DNA from: Mycoplasmatota bacterium
GTDB taxonomy: Bacteria; Bacillota_I; Bacilli_A; Haloplasmatales; Haloplasmataceae
Direction of reading: 5' to 3'
NCBI GenBank assembly: GCA_018394295.1
Contig: CP074574.1
Location: 33,904-97,903, forward strand
DNA length: 64,000 bases
A program made the translations under genes and the position numbers. The notes under the pieces were generated by a model. The model saw nothing but the letters and a program-made list of their open reading frames with translations. It made no database searches and was not told the DNA's origin. This document shows, piece after piece, positions 51,453-60,429 of the stretch (within the stretch, counting starts at the first letter, position 1; each line of letters opens with the position of its first letter).

Positions 51453-52091
51453 TCAGTCTTTTTTATACTTGTTTACTAGTTCGTCTACAGATAGTTTTAA
51501 TATATTTGCTATTTTTCTCAAGTTGGTATATTTTACATCATCTATTGAAATATCTTTTGTTCTTATTGCCGATAAAGTAGTATCCCTAATTCCGGTTCTT
51601 TTTGAAAATTCATATTGACTAATGTTTTTCATTTCTTTATATAATTGAGAATTTGCCATATCATCATTTAATATATATAGATTTCCATCTTCGCTTACTT
51701 TAATGATAGTGTATATCTGATCTAGCCATGTATTTGTTTTAACTTTCGCTTGGCCTTTTACACCTTTTTTATGTGTTAAGTTGTTTGTTTTTTTTACAGT
51801 ATCTTTTTTAGTAATTGTTGTTTGTTTTGGTTTTCTATTTTTTCTAACTGGTACTACGTTTTGCACAATATCAAAATTGATTATTTTTTTCATTAGTTCA
51901 GCTTCACTTAATCTCAAAAAAGAAGCTATTCTTTCTTTAGTTGTTGGTGTGATGTCATTATATTTGTTATCTCTTTTTATTATACTATCAAGTGTTGATC
52001 TACTTATACCAGAAGCTTTATAAAACTCTGGGAATGTCATGTTATTATCTTTTATTAATTTCATTAACCAATGATTTGGATTTCTTTCCAT
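51453..52091 (-). CDS. Regulator with two helix-turn-helix domains
   Basis: 212 residues on the minus strand. N-terminal HTH (MTFPEFYKASGISRSTLDSIIKRD) and C-terminal HTH (ISQYEFSKRTGIRDTTLSAIRTKD) joined by a basic Lys/Thr-rich linker. Two DNA-binding heads on one chain could bridge sites. RBS GGAGAGAGG. A short inverted repeat AGGTA-N6-TACCT lies upstream at about 52173-52190. It is a candidate regulator of plasmid promoters. Confidence 0.7.
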   Translation of the reverse strand: MERNPNHWLMKLIKDNNMTFPEFYKASGISRSTLDSIIKRDNKYNDITPTTKERIASFLRLSEAELMKKIINFDIVQNVVPVRKNRKPKQTTITKKDTVKKTNNLTHKKGVKGQAKVKTNTWLDQIYTIIKVSEDGNLYILNDDMANSQLYKEMKNISQYEFSKRTGIRDTTLSAIRTKDISIDDVKYTNLRKIANILKLSVDELVNKYKKD

Positions 52092-52246
52092 CTTCCTCTC
52101 TCCTGTCTTTCATTTTTAATATGGATCATCCTACAATAATTACTTTACTCTTTTCATATTGTTTAACAATCCAGGTAGGCGATTACCTATTTAAATCTAA
52201 TTAAGTTCAATTATCTCTTTTTCTTCCCTCTTTTTCAACCTCTCAT

Positions 52247-52771
52247 TTATTTCATTTTTTTCTCAATATTATCACCTTTTATGTATTTAATGAATCTAAC
52301 TTTGTATTTATAAGATAACATTTTTAAGTTAATCTGTTTGTTAATCACATCGATTATTTCATTATAATTGTTTTTGCTAATCTTAATTAAAAAGGTATAT
52401 TCATTTAATTCTAAATTGTTTGGAAAAATCATTGTAATATTACATCCATACTTTCTAGGCTCTAAATGTGTTAATTCATCTATGTTAATGATTTTAACAA
52501 TTTCGGTTTTAGCTAAAAGAGGTTCCCAATGATCGTATAATATCTTTCTATATCTCCAATCGATATTACTTATTTGATCTAATTCATCACGCTCTTTTAT
52601 ATATAATCTTTGTTCTAAAAATGCTATAAAATTATCTTTAAATGCTATAAAATTATCTTTGTGCTTATCGATTTCTGTTATATTTTTTTTGTACGAAATT
52701 TCATTATTCTTAATTTCGGTTTCTAGTTTATCTATTGCTTTTTGAAATTATGGATTTTTTAAATTATTCAT
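52247..52771 (-). pseudogene. Minus-strand gene with nonsense codon 8
   Basis: ATG 52771 overlaps the stop of 52771-53082 (TAATG) and follows GGGGAA, so it should be the start. Codon 8 is TAA (52748-52750), after which the frame is open for 166 codons. It contains a duplicated KDNFIAF (21 bases in tandem). The frame is otherwise protein-like. It is a recent loss-of-function allele, or uses an unseen start. Confidence 0.55.
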
Positions 52772-53082
52772 TAAATTATTCCCCTATCTTTTGATTCCTT
52801 TTCTAGCTCCTTTAAAAACTTTTTAGGCAATATTTCATCAAACCAACCGTATTTAACTTTATCAATTTCATATCCAGCTCTTCTAAATGCTTCTAAAGAA
52901 CGTTCTGATACAGTTATAACACAGGGAATATATTTGTAATTATATTTGGTTTTAATCTCCCCTTTTGTATTTAGATACTTATGTGATGAAGTAGCTTGTT
53001 TTATATAACCTACTGTACCTTTTCCAAATTGATCTATTACTCTTAACATCCGTTCTTTTTCTTCAAGTGTTATTACTAACAT
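52771..53082 (-). CDS. Hypothetical 103-residue protein
   Basis: Basic, alpha/beta. No family recognised. Overlaps genes on both sides (7 bases with 53076, 1 with 52771), so part of the minus-strand operon 54261 to 52247. Confidence 0.55.
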   Translation of the reverse strand: MLVITLEEKERMLRVIDQFGKGTVGYIKQATSSHKYLNTKGEIKTKYNYKYIPCVITVSERSLEAFRRAGYEIDKVKYGWFDEILPKKFLKELEKESKDRGII

Positions 53083-53309
53083 ATGATATCACCGGTTTTA
53101 TCTAGTATAGACTTATTATTTAAGTATTTTATGAAATCTTCAGAATAACCATCCTGGACAAAACAAAAGTAGAAACTAAATACATCATCATTAGGATTGA
53201 TTCCTTGTGATTCAAAATATTCTTCTAGTTCTCTAGTTATATTTGAAGCTTGTTTATAAATATTTGCTAATTTAATAATTTTAGTTTTTATTTCTTTAGG
53301 TATATCCAT
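53076..53309 (-). CDS. Hypothetical 77-residue acidic protein
   Basis: RBS AAGGGGGAG. Helical with FYFCFVQDGYSEDFIKYL. No family recognised. Confidence 0.55.
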   Translation of the reverse strand: MDIPKEIKTKIIKLANIYKQASNITRELEEYFESQGINPNDDVFSFYFCFVQDGYSEDFIKYLNNKSILDKTGDIIC

Positions 53310-53330
53310 TATAATTCACTCCCCCTTGTC

Positions 53331-53573
53331 TTATAATAGTTCTCCCCCACGCACGATACGATACTCATCATCGTATAAATAATTGTATGTTTTTCCACAT
53401 TCCAAACAACATAAATATTCAGGATCATCAGTAGAGTTATAGTGTGTGCCTAAAATATTCTTCGATATTTTTCCATCTTTTGTTACTCTTCTTCTAGTTT
53501 GTTTGAATTGGTTATTAATATAAACTAATTCTTCACCACAGTCACAGACTGGTTTTTGATATTTACCAGGCAC
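53331..53573 (-). CDS. Small zinc-ribbon protein
   Basis: 80 residues. CDCGEEL and CCLECGKTY give a CxC...CxxC zinc ribbon separated by a basic loop. Role unknown; such proteins are common on phages and plasmids. Confidence 0.6.
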   Translation of the reverse strand: MPGKYQKPVCDCGEELVYINNQFKQTRRRVTKDGKISKNILGTHYNSTDDPEYLCCLECGKTYNYLYDDEYRIVRGGELL

Positions 53574-53595
53574 TATCCCTACCCCCCTTTTTTCA

Positions 53596-54261
53596 TCATT
53601 TGTTTATTGAAAGCTTGTTATCCTTGATTATTTTTATTGTATCAATAGTACTTATGATTAACCAATATTTCCATATTCGATTTAAATCATTAAATCTATC
53701 AGTGTATATTTTTTTGATTTTATTAATTAATTCGGATAACTCAATTGGAGAATAATTATTTATTAATTCTATTAACTCTAACTTATTCCAATTCTTCTGA
53801 AAATTACTACTTTTTTTAATAATATAGTTTCCTAACTCTTCTACATTCATTTTGACATCGATTAATTTTTTGGTTTCTCTATTAATGATTTTATATGCTG
53901 TATAGATACATTTTTCTCTACAATCCCATGTATCGTATATTACACCATTTATACATACAGACAAATGTCCGGCCATACTTAGGATATAAGAGCCTTCTTT
54001 ATATTTTTTTGTAAATGTATGTCCATTCATTCTAGGATATCCTTTTTTAGCTGGAAAGGAAATTTTAAAAGCTTGTTTATCTTCTAAATAAGTTTTCCAA
54101 ACCTTTTTATTATTATAGCAATTTACACCAAGTTTTCTTTTAAGTGTATTTAATTCTCTACTAACTTCCATATAGTCTTTATTAAAACCTTTTGAGATTG
54201 CCCTTTTTACACAATCCCTAACTTTTAATCCTTTTGGGTGTGCATTATAAAATTGGTACAT
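53596..54261 (-). CDS. Papain-like cysteine peptidase-fold protein (phage type)
   Basis: 221 residues from the ATG at 54261, seven bases after AAGGGGGG. The N-terminus YQFYNAHPKGLKVRDCVKRAIS and later SYILSMAGHLSVCINGVIYDTWD match a phage/plasmid family in which Cys, His and Asp are placed as in papain-like or C39-like peptidases. The predicted triad is Cys near residue 16, His near 96 and Asp near 107. No substrate known. Confidence 0.5.
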   Translation of the reverse strand: MYQFYNAHPKGLKVRDCVKRAISKGFNKDYMEVSRELNTLKRKLGVNCYNNKKVWKTYLEDKQAFKISFPAKKGYPRMNGHTFTKKYKEGSYILSMAGHLSVCINGVIYDTWDCREKCIYTAYKIINRETKKLIDVKMNVEELGNYIIKKSSNFQKNWNKLELIELINNYSPIELSELINKIKKIYTDRFNDLNRIWKYWLIISTIDTIKIIKDNKLSINK

Positions 54262-54299
54262 TGAATGTCCCCCCTTCATGTTTTTAAATAACTTTGTAT

Positions 54300-54424
54300 T
54301 CATCAACTGAAATAAAAAGTATTTTTTTGTTCTTATAGAATGTTTGAACTTTATTTTTAGCTTCTTCTGAAGAAGAAGCTTTGGTACCGATTTTTTGTTC
54401 TTTACAATCTACGAGACATTCTAC
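54300..54424 (-). pseudogene. 3' remnant of a gene cut by IS
   Basis: On the minus strand the frame from the IS border reads ECLVDCKEQKIGTKASSSEE to FISVDEYKVI and a stop. No start is present. The upstream half may be the stretch beyond the other IS end (56973-57035), where GGAGAG and ATG are followed by a stop at codon 8. Confidence 0.4.
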
Positions 54425-54592
54425 CAGCTGAAACTCCCAAGCCTAAAGGCAAGGGGTTCTTAGGTACTGAAGAACATCTTACATACCTCGAAAGATATGT
54501 ACCTAATTCTAATTCCCTAAGACTTTCACTATCAAAAGTTGCTACCAACTCATTAACGATAGTATATGGCTCATTTCAAAACCTTTTATTTA
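54425..54592 (-). ncRNA. Right-end region, probable TnpB guide RNA scaffold
   Basis: About 165 non-coding bases between the cargo gene and the IS border, with CCTTGCCTTTAGGCTTGG hairpin and other short stems. In TnpB elements this position holds the omega RNA. Confidence 0.45.
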
Positions 54593-54928
54593 CTATATTT
54601 TTTTCAAATAGCTTAGAGGAATTTCAACTGCGAATTCCTCTTTTATCACGCTTTGCAAATCTTTAAGTGTTAATTCTCCATGTCCTATTTCTTTAAAAAA
54701 AGTTCTCAACCAGTCGATAACAAATTTTTTAATTTTTTTGTGCTTTCTCCAGAAATACCTTATTTCATTATGTCTATCTCTACCACCATTATATTTATAA
54801 TTATAAGAAACATATGCTTTTTGTTTAGTTTTGTATCCGTATCCTTGACAATCATCAATTATTTCTCCTGTTTCTTTATTAACTATTACATAACGATTGT
54901 TTTTATAGGGCTTTACTTCAATATCCAT
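54593..54928 (-). CDS. IS cargo protein downstream of tnpB
   Basis: 111 residues, starting three bases after tnpB. YKNNRYVIVNKETGEIIDDCQGYGYKTKQKAYVSYNYKYNG is strand-rich, and the rest is basic and helical. I recall similar small genes beside tnpB in other Firmicutes, but no function. Its position between tnpB and the guide-RNA end suggests it belongs to the element. Confidence 0.55.
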   Translation of the reverse strand: MDIEVKPYKNNRYVIVNKETGEIIDDCQGYGYKTKQKAYVSYNYKYNGGRDRHNEIRYFWRKHKKIKKFVIDWLRTFFKEIGHGELTLKDLQSVIKEEFAVEIPLSYLKKI

Positions 54929-54931
54929 ATT

Positions 54932-56404
54932 TTACACTCCCATACTACTAATATTTTTATGATTACTCAATCTACTAATTTCAATATCATGTAGTCTAAC
55001 AAAATTCTTAAAATCTTTATTACATAATTCATTATTTATTGTTTCTAGGTCATCATTTACATGTTTTATCAAATAACTTGAATATATATCTCTCTGAATC
55101 TTTATTTTTGTTCCTTCAAAATAATTCCATCTTTGACTAAGTTTCTTCTTATTATATTCCTCATTAAGATGGTTATATTGACTTGCTTTTACTTTATATG
55201 TATTAACTTCTATATATTGACCACCTACAGCCATCAACTTATTCTCTAGTATCCTTAAGAATGTTCCAGGAGCTTTATTAGCTAAACTTTTCCCAAATCT
55301 CTTCTTCCTGGTTATTTTACCAGTCTTTTCACTTATTTTTGTTTCTTTAGCTCTTCTCTGAAGCCCCTTAAAGTTCATTTTTTCTACTTTTACAATGTTA
55401 CCTTGACTTAATATTTTATTAGCCAATTTTTCATGGTCTTGCTTTCTTATTTCAGCTTGTTTTCTATACAAGTCTTTTAATTTATATTTAGCCTTCTTGT
55501 ATCGGTTAGAGCGTACCCAGGTTAACTTTATCCTTTTTTTAATAGTTCCATCCTCATTGAAATTATTAGGATTATTCGCTCTTTTACTTCTATCCAGGTA
55601 TCTTAACAATATTCTTTTTTTATTCTCTATGTTTTGTACAGTCGGAGCTAGTTCTAACAATTTTATTTCTTGATCACTCGTATACGCTATTGTTTGAGTA
55701 CCTATATCTATCCCAACAGTTCCATTATCAGCACATTTTCTTTTTGTAGGAACACTGCCTTCTAAAACTAATTGTAGTGTATACTTATACTTACCTTTGA
55801 TAAACGTTCTCTTAAGTCGGCAATATTTTATTTTAGATTTTAAACACTCTTTTTCATAATCATTTAAGTTTGATTGAACTTTTATTTCTAACTTATTCCA
55901 TACAAGCACATGTTCATCTATCTTATATCTGATTCCAGAACAATTTGATTTACCTTCTATAGAATCTAAACCATCTTCAAATTTTTTAAAATAGACTTTC
56001 TTTCCGTTACCATGCAAAACTTTTTCTATTGATCTCCATACTCTCGTAGCTATCTGTTGTGCTACATGTGAGTCTATATTCCTTTTATAATAATGTTGTA
56101 TTGGCTTTACAACAGCATGTAGTGAATATTCAGACAAATTATAGTTCTTCAGTAACTCTTTTCTTAATTCAATACATTCTTTCAAAGTCTTTTTTAACTT
56201 CTTAGGTTCTTTTTCAATCTTATATAGTCCACTTATTATATTTTGATTTTTTCGCCATGCATTAGTTTTTATCAGCTCTTTATATTTTTTTAAGGCTTTA
56301 CCTAATATATCATTATATATTTTTCTACTTATTTCAAATCGTTTAGCAAGTATATCTTCTTGATATTTTTCTGTTTCAAGCTTTAAATTAAGAATATAAT
56401 TCAT
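54932..56404 (-). CDS. tnpB: TnpB-family RNA-guided endonuclease, long variant
   Basis: 490 residues. RuvC motifs GIDIGTQTIAYTS (Asp), VKVEKMNFKGLQRR (Glu) and QRDIYSSYL (Asp). The CxxC zinc finger is absent, replaced by SQYNHLNEEYNKKKLSQRW, as in one subgroup of TnpB. The long N-terminal helical region is typical of that subgroup. Appears intact. Confidence 0.85.
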   Translation of the reverse strand: MNYILNLKLETEKYQEDILAKRFEISRKIYNDILGKALKKYKELIKTNAWRKNQNIISGLYKIEKEPKKLKKTLKECIELRKELLKNYNLSEYSLHAVVKPIQHYYKRNIDSHVAQQIATRVWRSIEKVLHGNGKKVYFKKFEDGLDSIEGKSNCSGIRYKIDEHVLVWNKLEIKVQSNLNDYEKECLKSKIKYCRLKRTFIKGKYKYTLQLVLEGSVPTKRKCADNGTVGIDIGTQTIAYTSDQEIKLLELAPTVQNIENKKRILLRYLDRSKRANNPNNFNEDGTIKKRIKLTWVRSNRYKKAKYKLKDLYRKQAEIRKQDHEKLANKILSQGNIVKVEKMNFKGLQRRAKETKISEKTGKITRKKRFGKSLANKAPGTFLRILENKLMAVGGQYIEVNTYKVKASQYNHLNEEYNKKKLSQRWNYFEGTKIKIQRDIYSSYLIKHVNDDLETINNELCNKDFKNFVRLHDIEISRLSNHKNISSMGV

Positions 56405-56426
56405 CTAAACTTCACCTCATTTCTAT

Positions 56427-56831
56427 TTAATCATATCTCTTTTTTTGATTTTCTACATACTGTTTAATTGTTTCAGAAGCAACATTACCAGATGTACTTA
56501 CAAAAAAACTTCTAGTCCATAACCCTGGCATTCTTCCTAAGATTTCAAATTCTTTTCTTAAAACCACACTTGTATAACCTTTGATTTTTTGCATAATGCT
56601 TGAAGGACTTTCTGTAGGGAGAGAATTTAAAAATAAATGAACATGGTCTCTATCGCACTCAATTGCGATTATTTCAAGTTCTAACTCCTTGCATTTAGTT
56701 TCAACCAATTCTTTAAATCTCTTTTCTACATTTGGAATATCAAATATTTTTCTCCTATATCGTGGAGTAAAAACAAAATGATAGTTAATTAATGATACTG
56801 TTGTTTTGGTATGTCTATATATATTTTCCAT
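56427..56831 (-). CDS. tnpA: IS200/IS605 Y1 transposase TnpA
   Basis: 134 residues. HUH motif DRDHVHLFL near residue 61, catalytic Tyr in KQYVENQ near residue 127. Complete; drives single-strand transposition of this element. Confidence 0.93.
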   Translation of the reverse strand: MENIYRHTKTTVSLINYHFVFTPRYRRKIFDIPNVEKRFKELVETKCKELELEIIAIECDRDHVHLFLNSLPTESPSSIMQKIKGYTSVVLRKEFEILGRMPGLWTRSFFVSTSGNVASETIKQYVENQKKRYD

Positions 56832-57177
56832 ACTTCTAGTATATCATATTATGTGTATTTGTTCCATATAAACATACACTATTTAATTAAAAAAGTACTA
56901 TGCTATTTTATAAAATATTAATGGCTTTTCATCCCACCCTTAAAAGAGTGGGCTTTTCAGCTAAGATTGTAATTTTTTTTAGTGTTTGTTATATTTTCCT
57001 TTTGTTATATAAGATTTGTTTTTTTCATTTCTATCTCTCCTTTTTATATTTGTATTATTTTATATTAAAGATAAAATTTCCGAAGAAATTAAATTGTTAG
57101 AATAAGGTTGTAATAAATAATAAATATCTTATATTAAAGTTCGAGTTTATAACAACTCAAACTCTATTATAAAATAT

Positions 57178-57774
57178 TTATAGATTATAACAAATATCTA
57201 ATGGATTAAAATTAAAATCATCAATTGCAATATTATATAAACCTTGATTTGTAGGATTTATACCAACAACTTTATTGTTTTTAATTTCTTTGAAGATGAA
57301 CAGTTCAGCAATCCCTTTATGATTAATATAGAAATATTGATTTGCTTTTAATTTAGTTACATCAAATTTTTCTTTTGGTTTAGCTTTCTCTACTACTTCA
57401 ATTGCACTCATGATAGGTATTCTATAATTTTTTCCATTCATTCTACCGATGAAATTAGTTCTTTTCATTTCAATGAATTCTACAATTTCATGACTTCTTA
57501 ATAAAAGTTTATCACCAGGAGTTAAAGAATAAAAATCAATATCATTAAGATACTTGTTTTCTTTTAAATAATCGTAGACTTGATCAGATAGTTCTTTACT
57601 TACAGACACTTCATTTAAACTACCAAACACCTTTAATGTAGAGTGTAAATAATTTTTTGTGTCCTTTTCACTATTTCCATTTGAAATGTGAAGTTTCAAA
57701 TTATGAATAGTAGGGTTTCCTTTGGTTCTTATTATGTCTTTCAAAATCATGTCTTTAATTTTTTTTTCTGTCAT
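57178..57774 (-). CDS. Hypothetical 198-residue protein divergent from operator array
   Basis: RBS AAGAGGTGG. Helical N-terminus (about residues 1-70), then a strand-rich domain with LTPGDKLLLRSHEIVEFIEMKRTNFIGRMNGKNYRIPI. No clear HTH. Its start is 50 bases from the first palindrome of the array, so it may be autoregulated or be the regulator, but this is inference. Confidence 0.6.
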   Translation of the reverse strand: MTEKKIKDMILKDIIRTKGNPTIHNLKLHISNGNSEKDTKNYLHSTLKVFGSLNEVSVSKELSDQVYDYLKENKYLNDIDFYSLTPGDKLLLRSHEIVEFIEMKRTNFIGRMNGKNYRIPIMSAIEVVEKAKPKEKFDVTKLKANQYFYINHKGIAELFIFKEIKNNKVVGINPTNQGLYNIAIDDFNFNPLDICYNL

Positions 57775-57823
57775 GAGCCACCTCTTTTAATTTATTTGAA
57801 GTAATATCTCTTCCTTTCTATAA

Positions 57824-58172
57824 TAACACAATTATCGTATTAAGTAAACATAAATAACACAATTTGTGTGTTAAAGTGTGTTGTTAATAATAACACATTA
57901 TTTGTATTAACAACATATTTAAAAACATATGTATTGTAATTACTATGTTCTATTTAACACAATAATTGTATTAAGTGTAATGTGAATACAAAGGTTTGTA
58001 ATACAATAATCGTGTTATGTATTTAAATAAGATAATTTCATATATAATTCAGTTAAGTATTAACATAATACAAAATATGTGTTATAATATAAATGTATTA
58101 ATACAATGATTGTATTATAATAACCAATAATAACACAATAATTGTATTATTAGTAACACAATTATTGTGTTA
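57824..58172. promoter_or_regulatory. Array of nine 19-bp palindromic operators
   Basis: Consensus TAACACAATNATTGTGTTA. Copies start at 57824, 57855, 57891, 57955, 57999, 58066, 58099, 58131 and 58154; the last is a perfect palindrome. Weaker half sites lie between them. They fill the divergent intergenic region between 57774 and 58193. A TATAAT-like element occurs near 58083. Strong candidate for dense repressor or activator binding. Confidence 0.8.
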
Positions 58173-58192
58173 CGTTAAAGGAGCTGGTTGTA

Positions 58193-59647
58193 ATGTTGTT
58201 TGAATTAGAAAATGCAGATACAATGATTAAATCCTGGTTAGATATTGTGGATTTTAATACACATCATTATAAATCTGGTATAGAAAAGGGGAGTCCTTAC
58301 GATTTATCAAAACATCACTCTCATGATTCTATTACATTTGATAGCGAACATTTTAATAGTTATTTAGGAGCTGGATTAATAAAAGATGTATCACTAGATG
58401 ATTTGCCATTTTCAGATATTGAATTTAAAGGAATGAAACTTGCTTTAAAGGAGGTTGATGAACGAAATAATTCCAAAACATATGTGTTAAAGGATATTAC
58501 TGAACATCCTCTATATGTAAAAAATATAAGAACAGATACTTATAATCAAATTGATAGCAAACATACTAGAAATGAGTTTAAAGCTGTTCGTTACTATAAT
58601 TATAAAACATCAAATGATGTCTTGATTCAGTTTAAGGAAAAAGAATCGTTAGAACTATTAATGATGTCTATCTTAAAAAGCAATAATCCGGTTGTTAGTT
58701 GTTCTTTTGGAAAAGATAGTTTAGTTACTCTTCATTTGACTTTAAGAGTATTTGACATGTTAAATATTGAGAGAGGAAAATTAAATGTATTTTACAGTGA
58801 TACATTAAATGAATTTCCAGAGATTAGAAAATTATCAAAAAAACTTGAAAAAGAGTGGGGATTTAACTTAATGGTTGGGAAACCAAAAAAGCCACTTAAA
58901 AAAATAATTGAAGAATATGGAGGAATGGATGAATCTTACTTTACAAGAAAAGGTGATAGAACTAATGATAGAACACCTTTGTCTGAAGTCTGCTGTAGTA
59001 ATTTGAAACATAAACCATATAAAGAATTTTTTAAAAAACATGATTTTGATTTAAATATTACAGGTTTACGAAGTGAAGAAAGCGTTCAAAGGCTTCAAGC
59101 AGGACTTCGTGATGGAGAATATTACTATGCTAAAAGCGAATGGAAATCATGTAAGATAAATCCAATTCTACACTGGAGAGATGAAGATGTTTTTTCATAT
59201 ATCAAAAAGTACCTTATCCCAATGCCGAAGTTATATAATCAAAACATGATAATGAACTATAATAATCTTGGACTGTTAGAACAAGAAAGATTAATCGAAC
59301 TAGGAATAGATAATGATGTTATTCATGATCCTTTACTTGCTTTGGAATTAAAAAAGGACAAAACATATAGATTTAATATATATATGCCTAGAGTGGGGTG
59401 TCAAATTTGCATTATCCCCATTAAATATGGATATCTCCGGTGGCTTCGTAGATTTTATCCTAATGCCTTTAGAGCTTCAATATTCAATTTTGGCTATGGA
59501 AAGATTCTATGGAAGATGATCAATAATTCAGTAAAAAGAGAAGTGGAATTCTTTTTAAATCGTAAAATAGACTTTAAGGATCTAACAGATAAAGAACTTT
59601 TAAAAGACATTGTAGAATATAGACCTTGTACATTTGACATGATATAG
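58193..59647 (+). CDS. PAPS-reductase-like PP-loop protein
   Basis: 484 residues, RBS AAAGGAG. PP-loop CSFGKDSLVTLHL near residue 173, then VFYSDTLNEFPEI, a VCCSNLKHKPY cysteine pair near 266, RSEES and INPILHW. A second cysteine motif, VGCQICIIP, lies near 403. The family includes sulfate-activation reductases and DNA-sulfur (DndC-like) or IbrA-type proteins. The 160-residue N-terminal extension is unrecognised. Mobile-element members may modify DNA or RNA; that is inference. Under the operator array. Confidence 0.75.
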   Translation: MLFELENADTMIKSWLDIVDFNTHHYKSGIEKGSPYDLSKHHSHDSITFDSEHFNSYLGAGLIKDVSLDDLPFSDIEFKGMKLALKEVDERNNSKTYVLKDITEHPLYVKNIRTDTYNQIDSKHTRNEFKAVRYYNYKTSNDVLIQFKEKESLELLMMSILKSNNPVVSCSFGKDSLVTLHLTLRVFDMLNIERGKLNVFYSDTLNEFPEIRKLSKKLEKEWGFNLMVGKPKKPLKKIIEEYGGMDESYFTRKGDRTNDRTPLSEVCCSNLKHKPYKEFFKKHDFDLNITGLRSEESVQRLQAGLRDGEYYYAKSEWKSCKINPILHWRDEDVFSYIKKYLIPMPKLYNQNMIMNYNNLGLLEQERLIELGIDNDVIHDPLLALELKKDKTYRFNIYMPRVGCQICIIPIKYGYLRWLRRFYPNAFRASIFNFGYGKILWKMINNSVKREVEFFLNRKIDFKDLTDKELLKDIVEYRPCTFDMI

Positions 59648-59680
59648 ATATGAAATATATTTTTGGGAGGAAAGCTTGAC

Positions 59681-60028
59681 ATGATATTTCAAGGACATTA
59701 TTTCAGTACTAAATTTGAAAATTATTCCGATAAAGAATTATTAAATATTATTATCCAGAGACTATTAGATGAATATAATAAATCTCCAAATCATCCAGGG
59801 CATGAATATTTATTAGAAAAGTCATGTGAAAAAATTAAATATAAGAAATATTATCTTGATAATGTTTTGTTATATACTACCTATTTGCGATTATCTTCAC
59901 TAGAAATACACGAATACATGATGAATCATTACCAACTAATAGCAAATAAAACTGAAATAACAGATGAATATATTAAATATTATTTTAAGACACCTTACAA
60001 TTTCCAATATAGCCTTTTTAATATTTAG
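59681..60028 (+). CDS. Hypothetical 115-residue protein
   Basis: ATG 59681 follows GGGAGG. Helical. Co-transcribed with the PAPS-reductase-like gene. No family recognised. Followed by a weak hairpin (CTGAA/TTCAG, T run) near 60094-60125. Confidence 0.55.
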   Translation: MIFQGHYFSTKFENYSDKELLNIIIQRLLDEYNKSPNHPGHEYLLEKSCEKIKYKKYYLDNVLLYTTYLRLSSLEIHEYMMNHYQLIANKTEITDEYIKYYFKTPYNFQYSLFNI

Positions 60029-60167
60029 TAAATATTTGTAAATAAAATTGATTGTTTTCGAGAAGTTAAACTTTAAATGATTTGGTTAAAAAATGCTGAA
60101 TGGTTAAATATTTTCAGTATTTTTTATTTTTATATCATTTCAACAAAAATATAAATAATTATTAATA

Positions 60168-60219
60168 TAACACAAATATTGTGTTATAATTATAGTGTAA
60201 TAACACGATTGTTGTATTA
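60168..60219. promoter_or_regulatory. Two more 19-bp palindromic operators
   Basis: TAACACAAATATTGTGTTA at 60168-60186 and TAACACGATTGTTGTATTA at 60201-60219, the same motif as the array at 57824. They precede the methyltransferase region and link it to the same regulator. Confidence 0.75.
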
Positions 60220-60429
60220 TATTTAAGGAGTGAACAAAGATGTAAGAGTGAAAAACTAAAGAAAGAACAGTTAAATTATAAAAATGTTTATTATCAATTT
60301 CAATTAGATTTATTTTAACACTCTCTCAAAGTTAAAATAAGCCTTTCTAAGGAGACTTTAACTTCTTATTGGTAAACTTATAACCGTTAATTAAAAACAA
60401 CATACAAAAGAAAAAAGGGGGAATATAAC
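60220..60429 (+). pseudogene. Possible remnant of array-type gene, ends in QLDLF
   Basis: AAGGAG is followed by ATG-TAA at 60240. In another frame the stretch to 60318 reads SEKLKKEQLNYKNVYYQFQLDLF and stop: a perfect clamp-binding tail with no usable start. Probably a decayed small gene. The rest to 60429 holds no feature beyond the next ribosome site. Confidence 0.35.

Larger units (their letters stand above)
54425..56972 (-). mobile_element. IS200/IS605-family element with tnpA, tnpB and a cargo gene
   Basis: Minus-strand element. Left end has stem GCCCACTC/GGGTGGG type near 56933-56954; right end carries CCCCTTGCCTTTAGGC and finishes in GTTTCAGC near 54425. It is of a different subgroup from the two other IS in this window (different ends and TnpB type). 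Exact borders are estimated. Confidence 0.8.

Noticed and set aside
56900..57100. 66-codon plus-strand frame rich in Phe and Tyr
   Set aside because: It is the complement of the IS left end and A-rich leader sequence, with no ribosome site.
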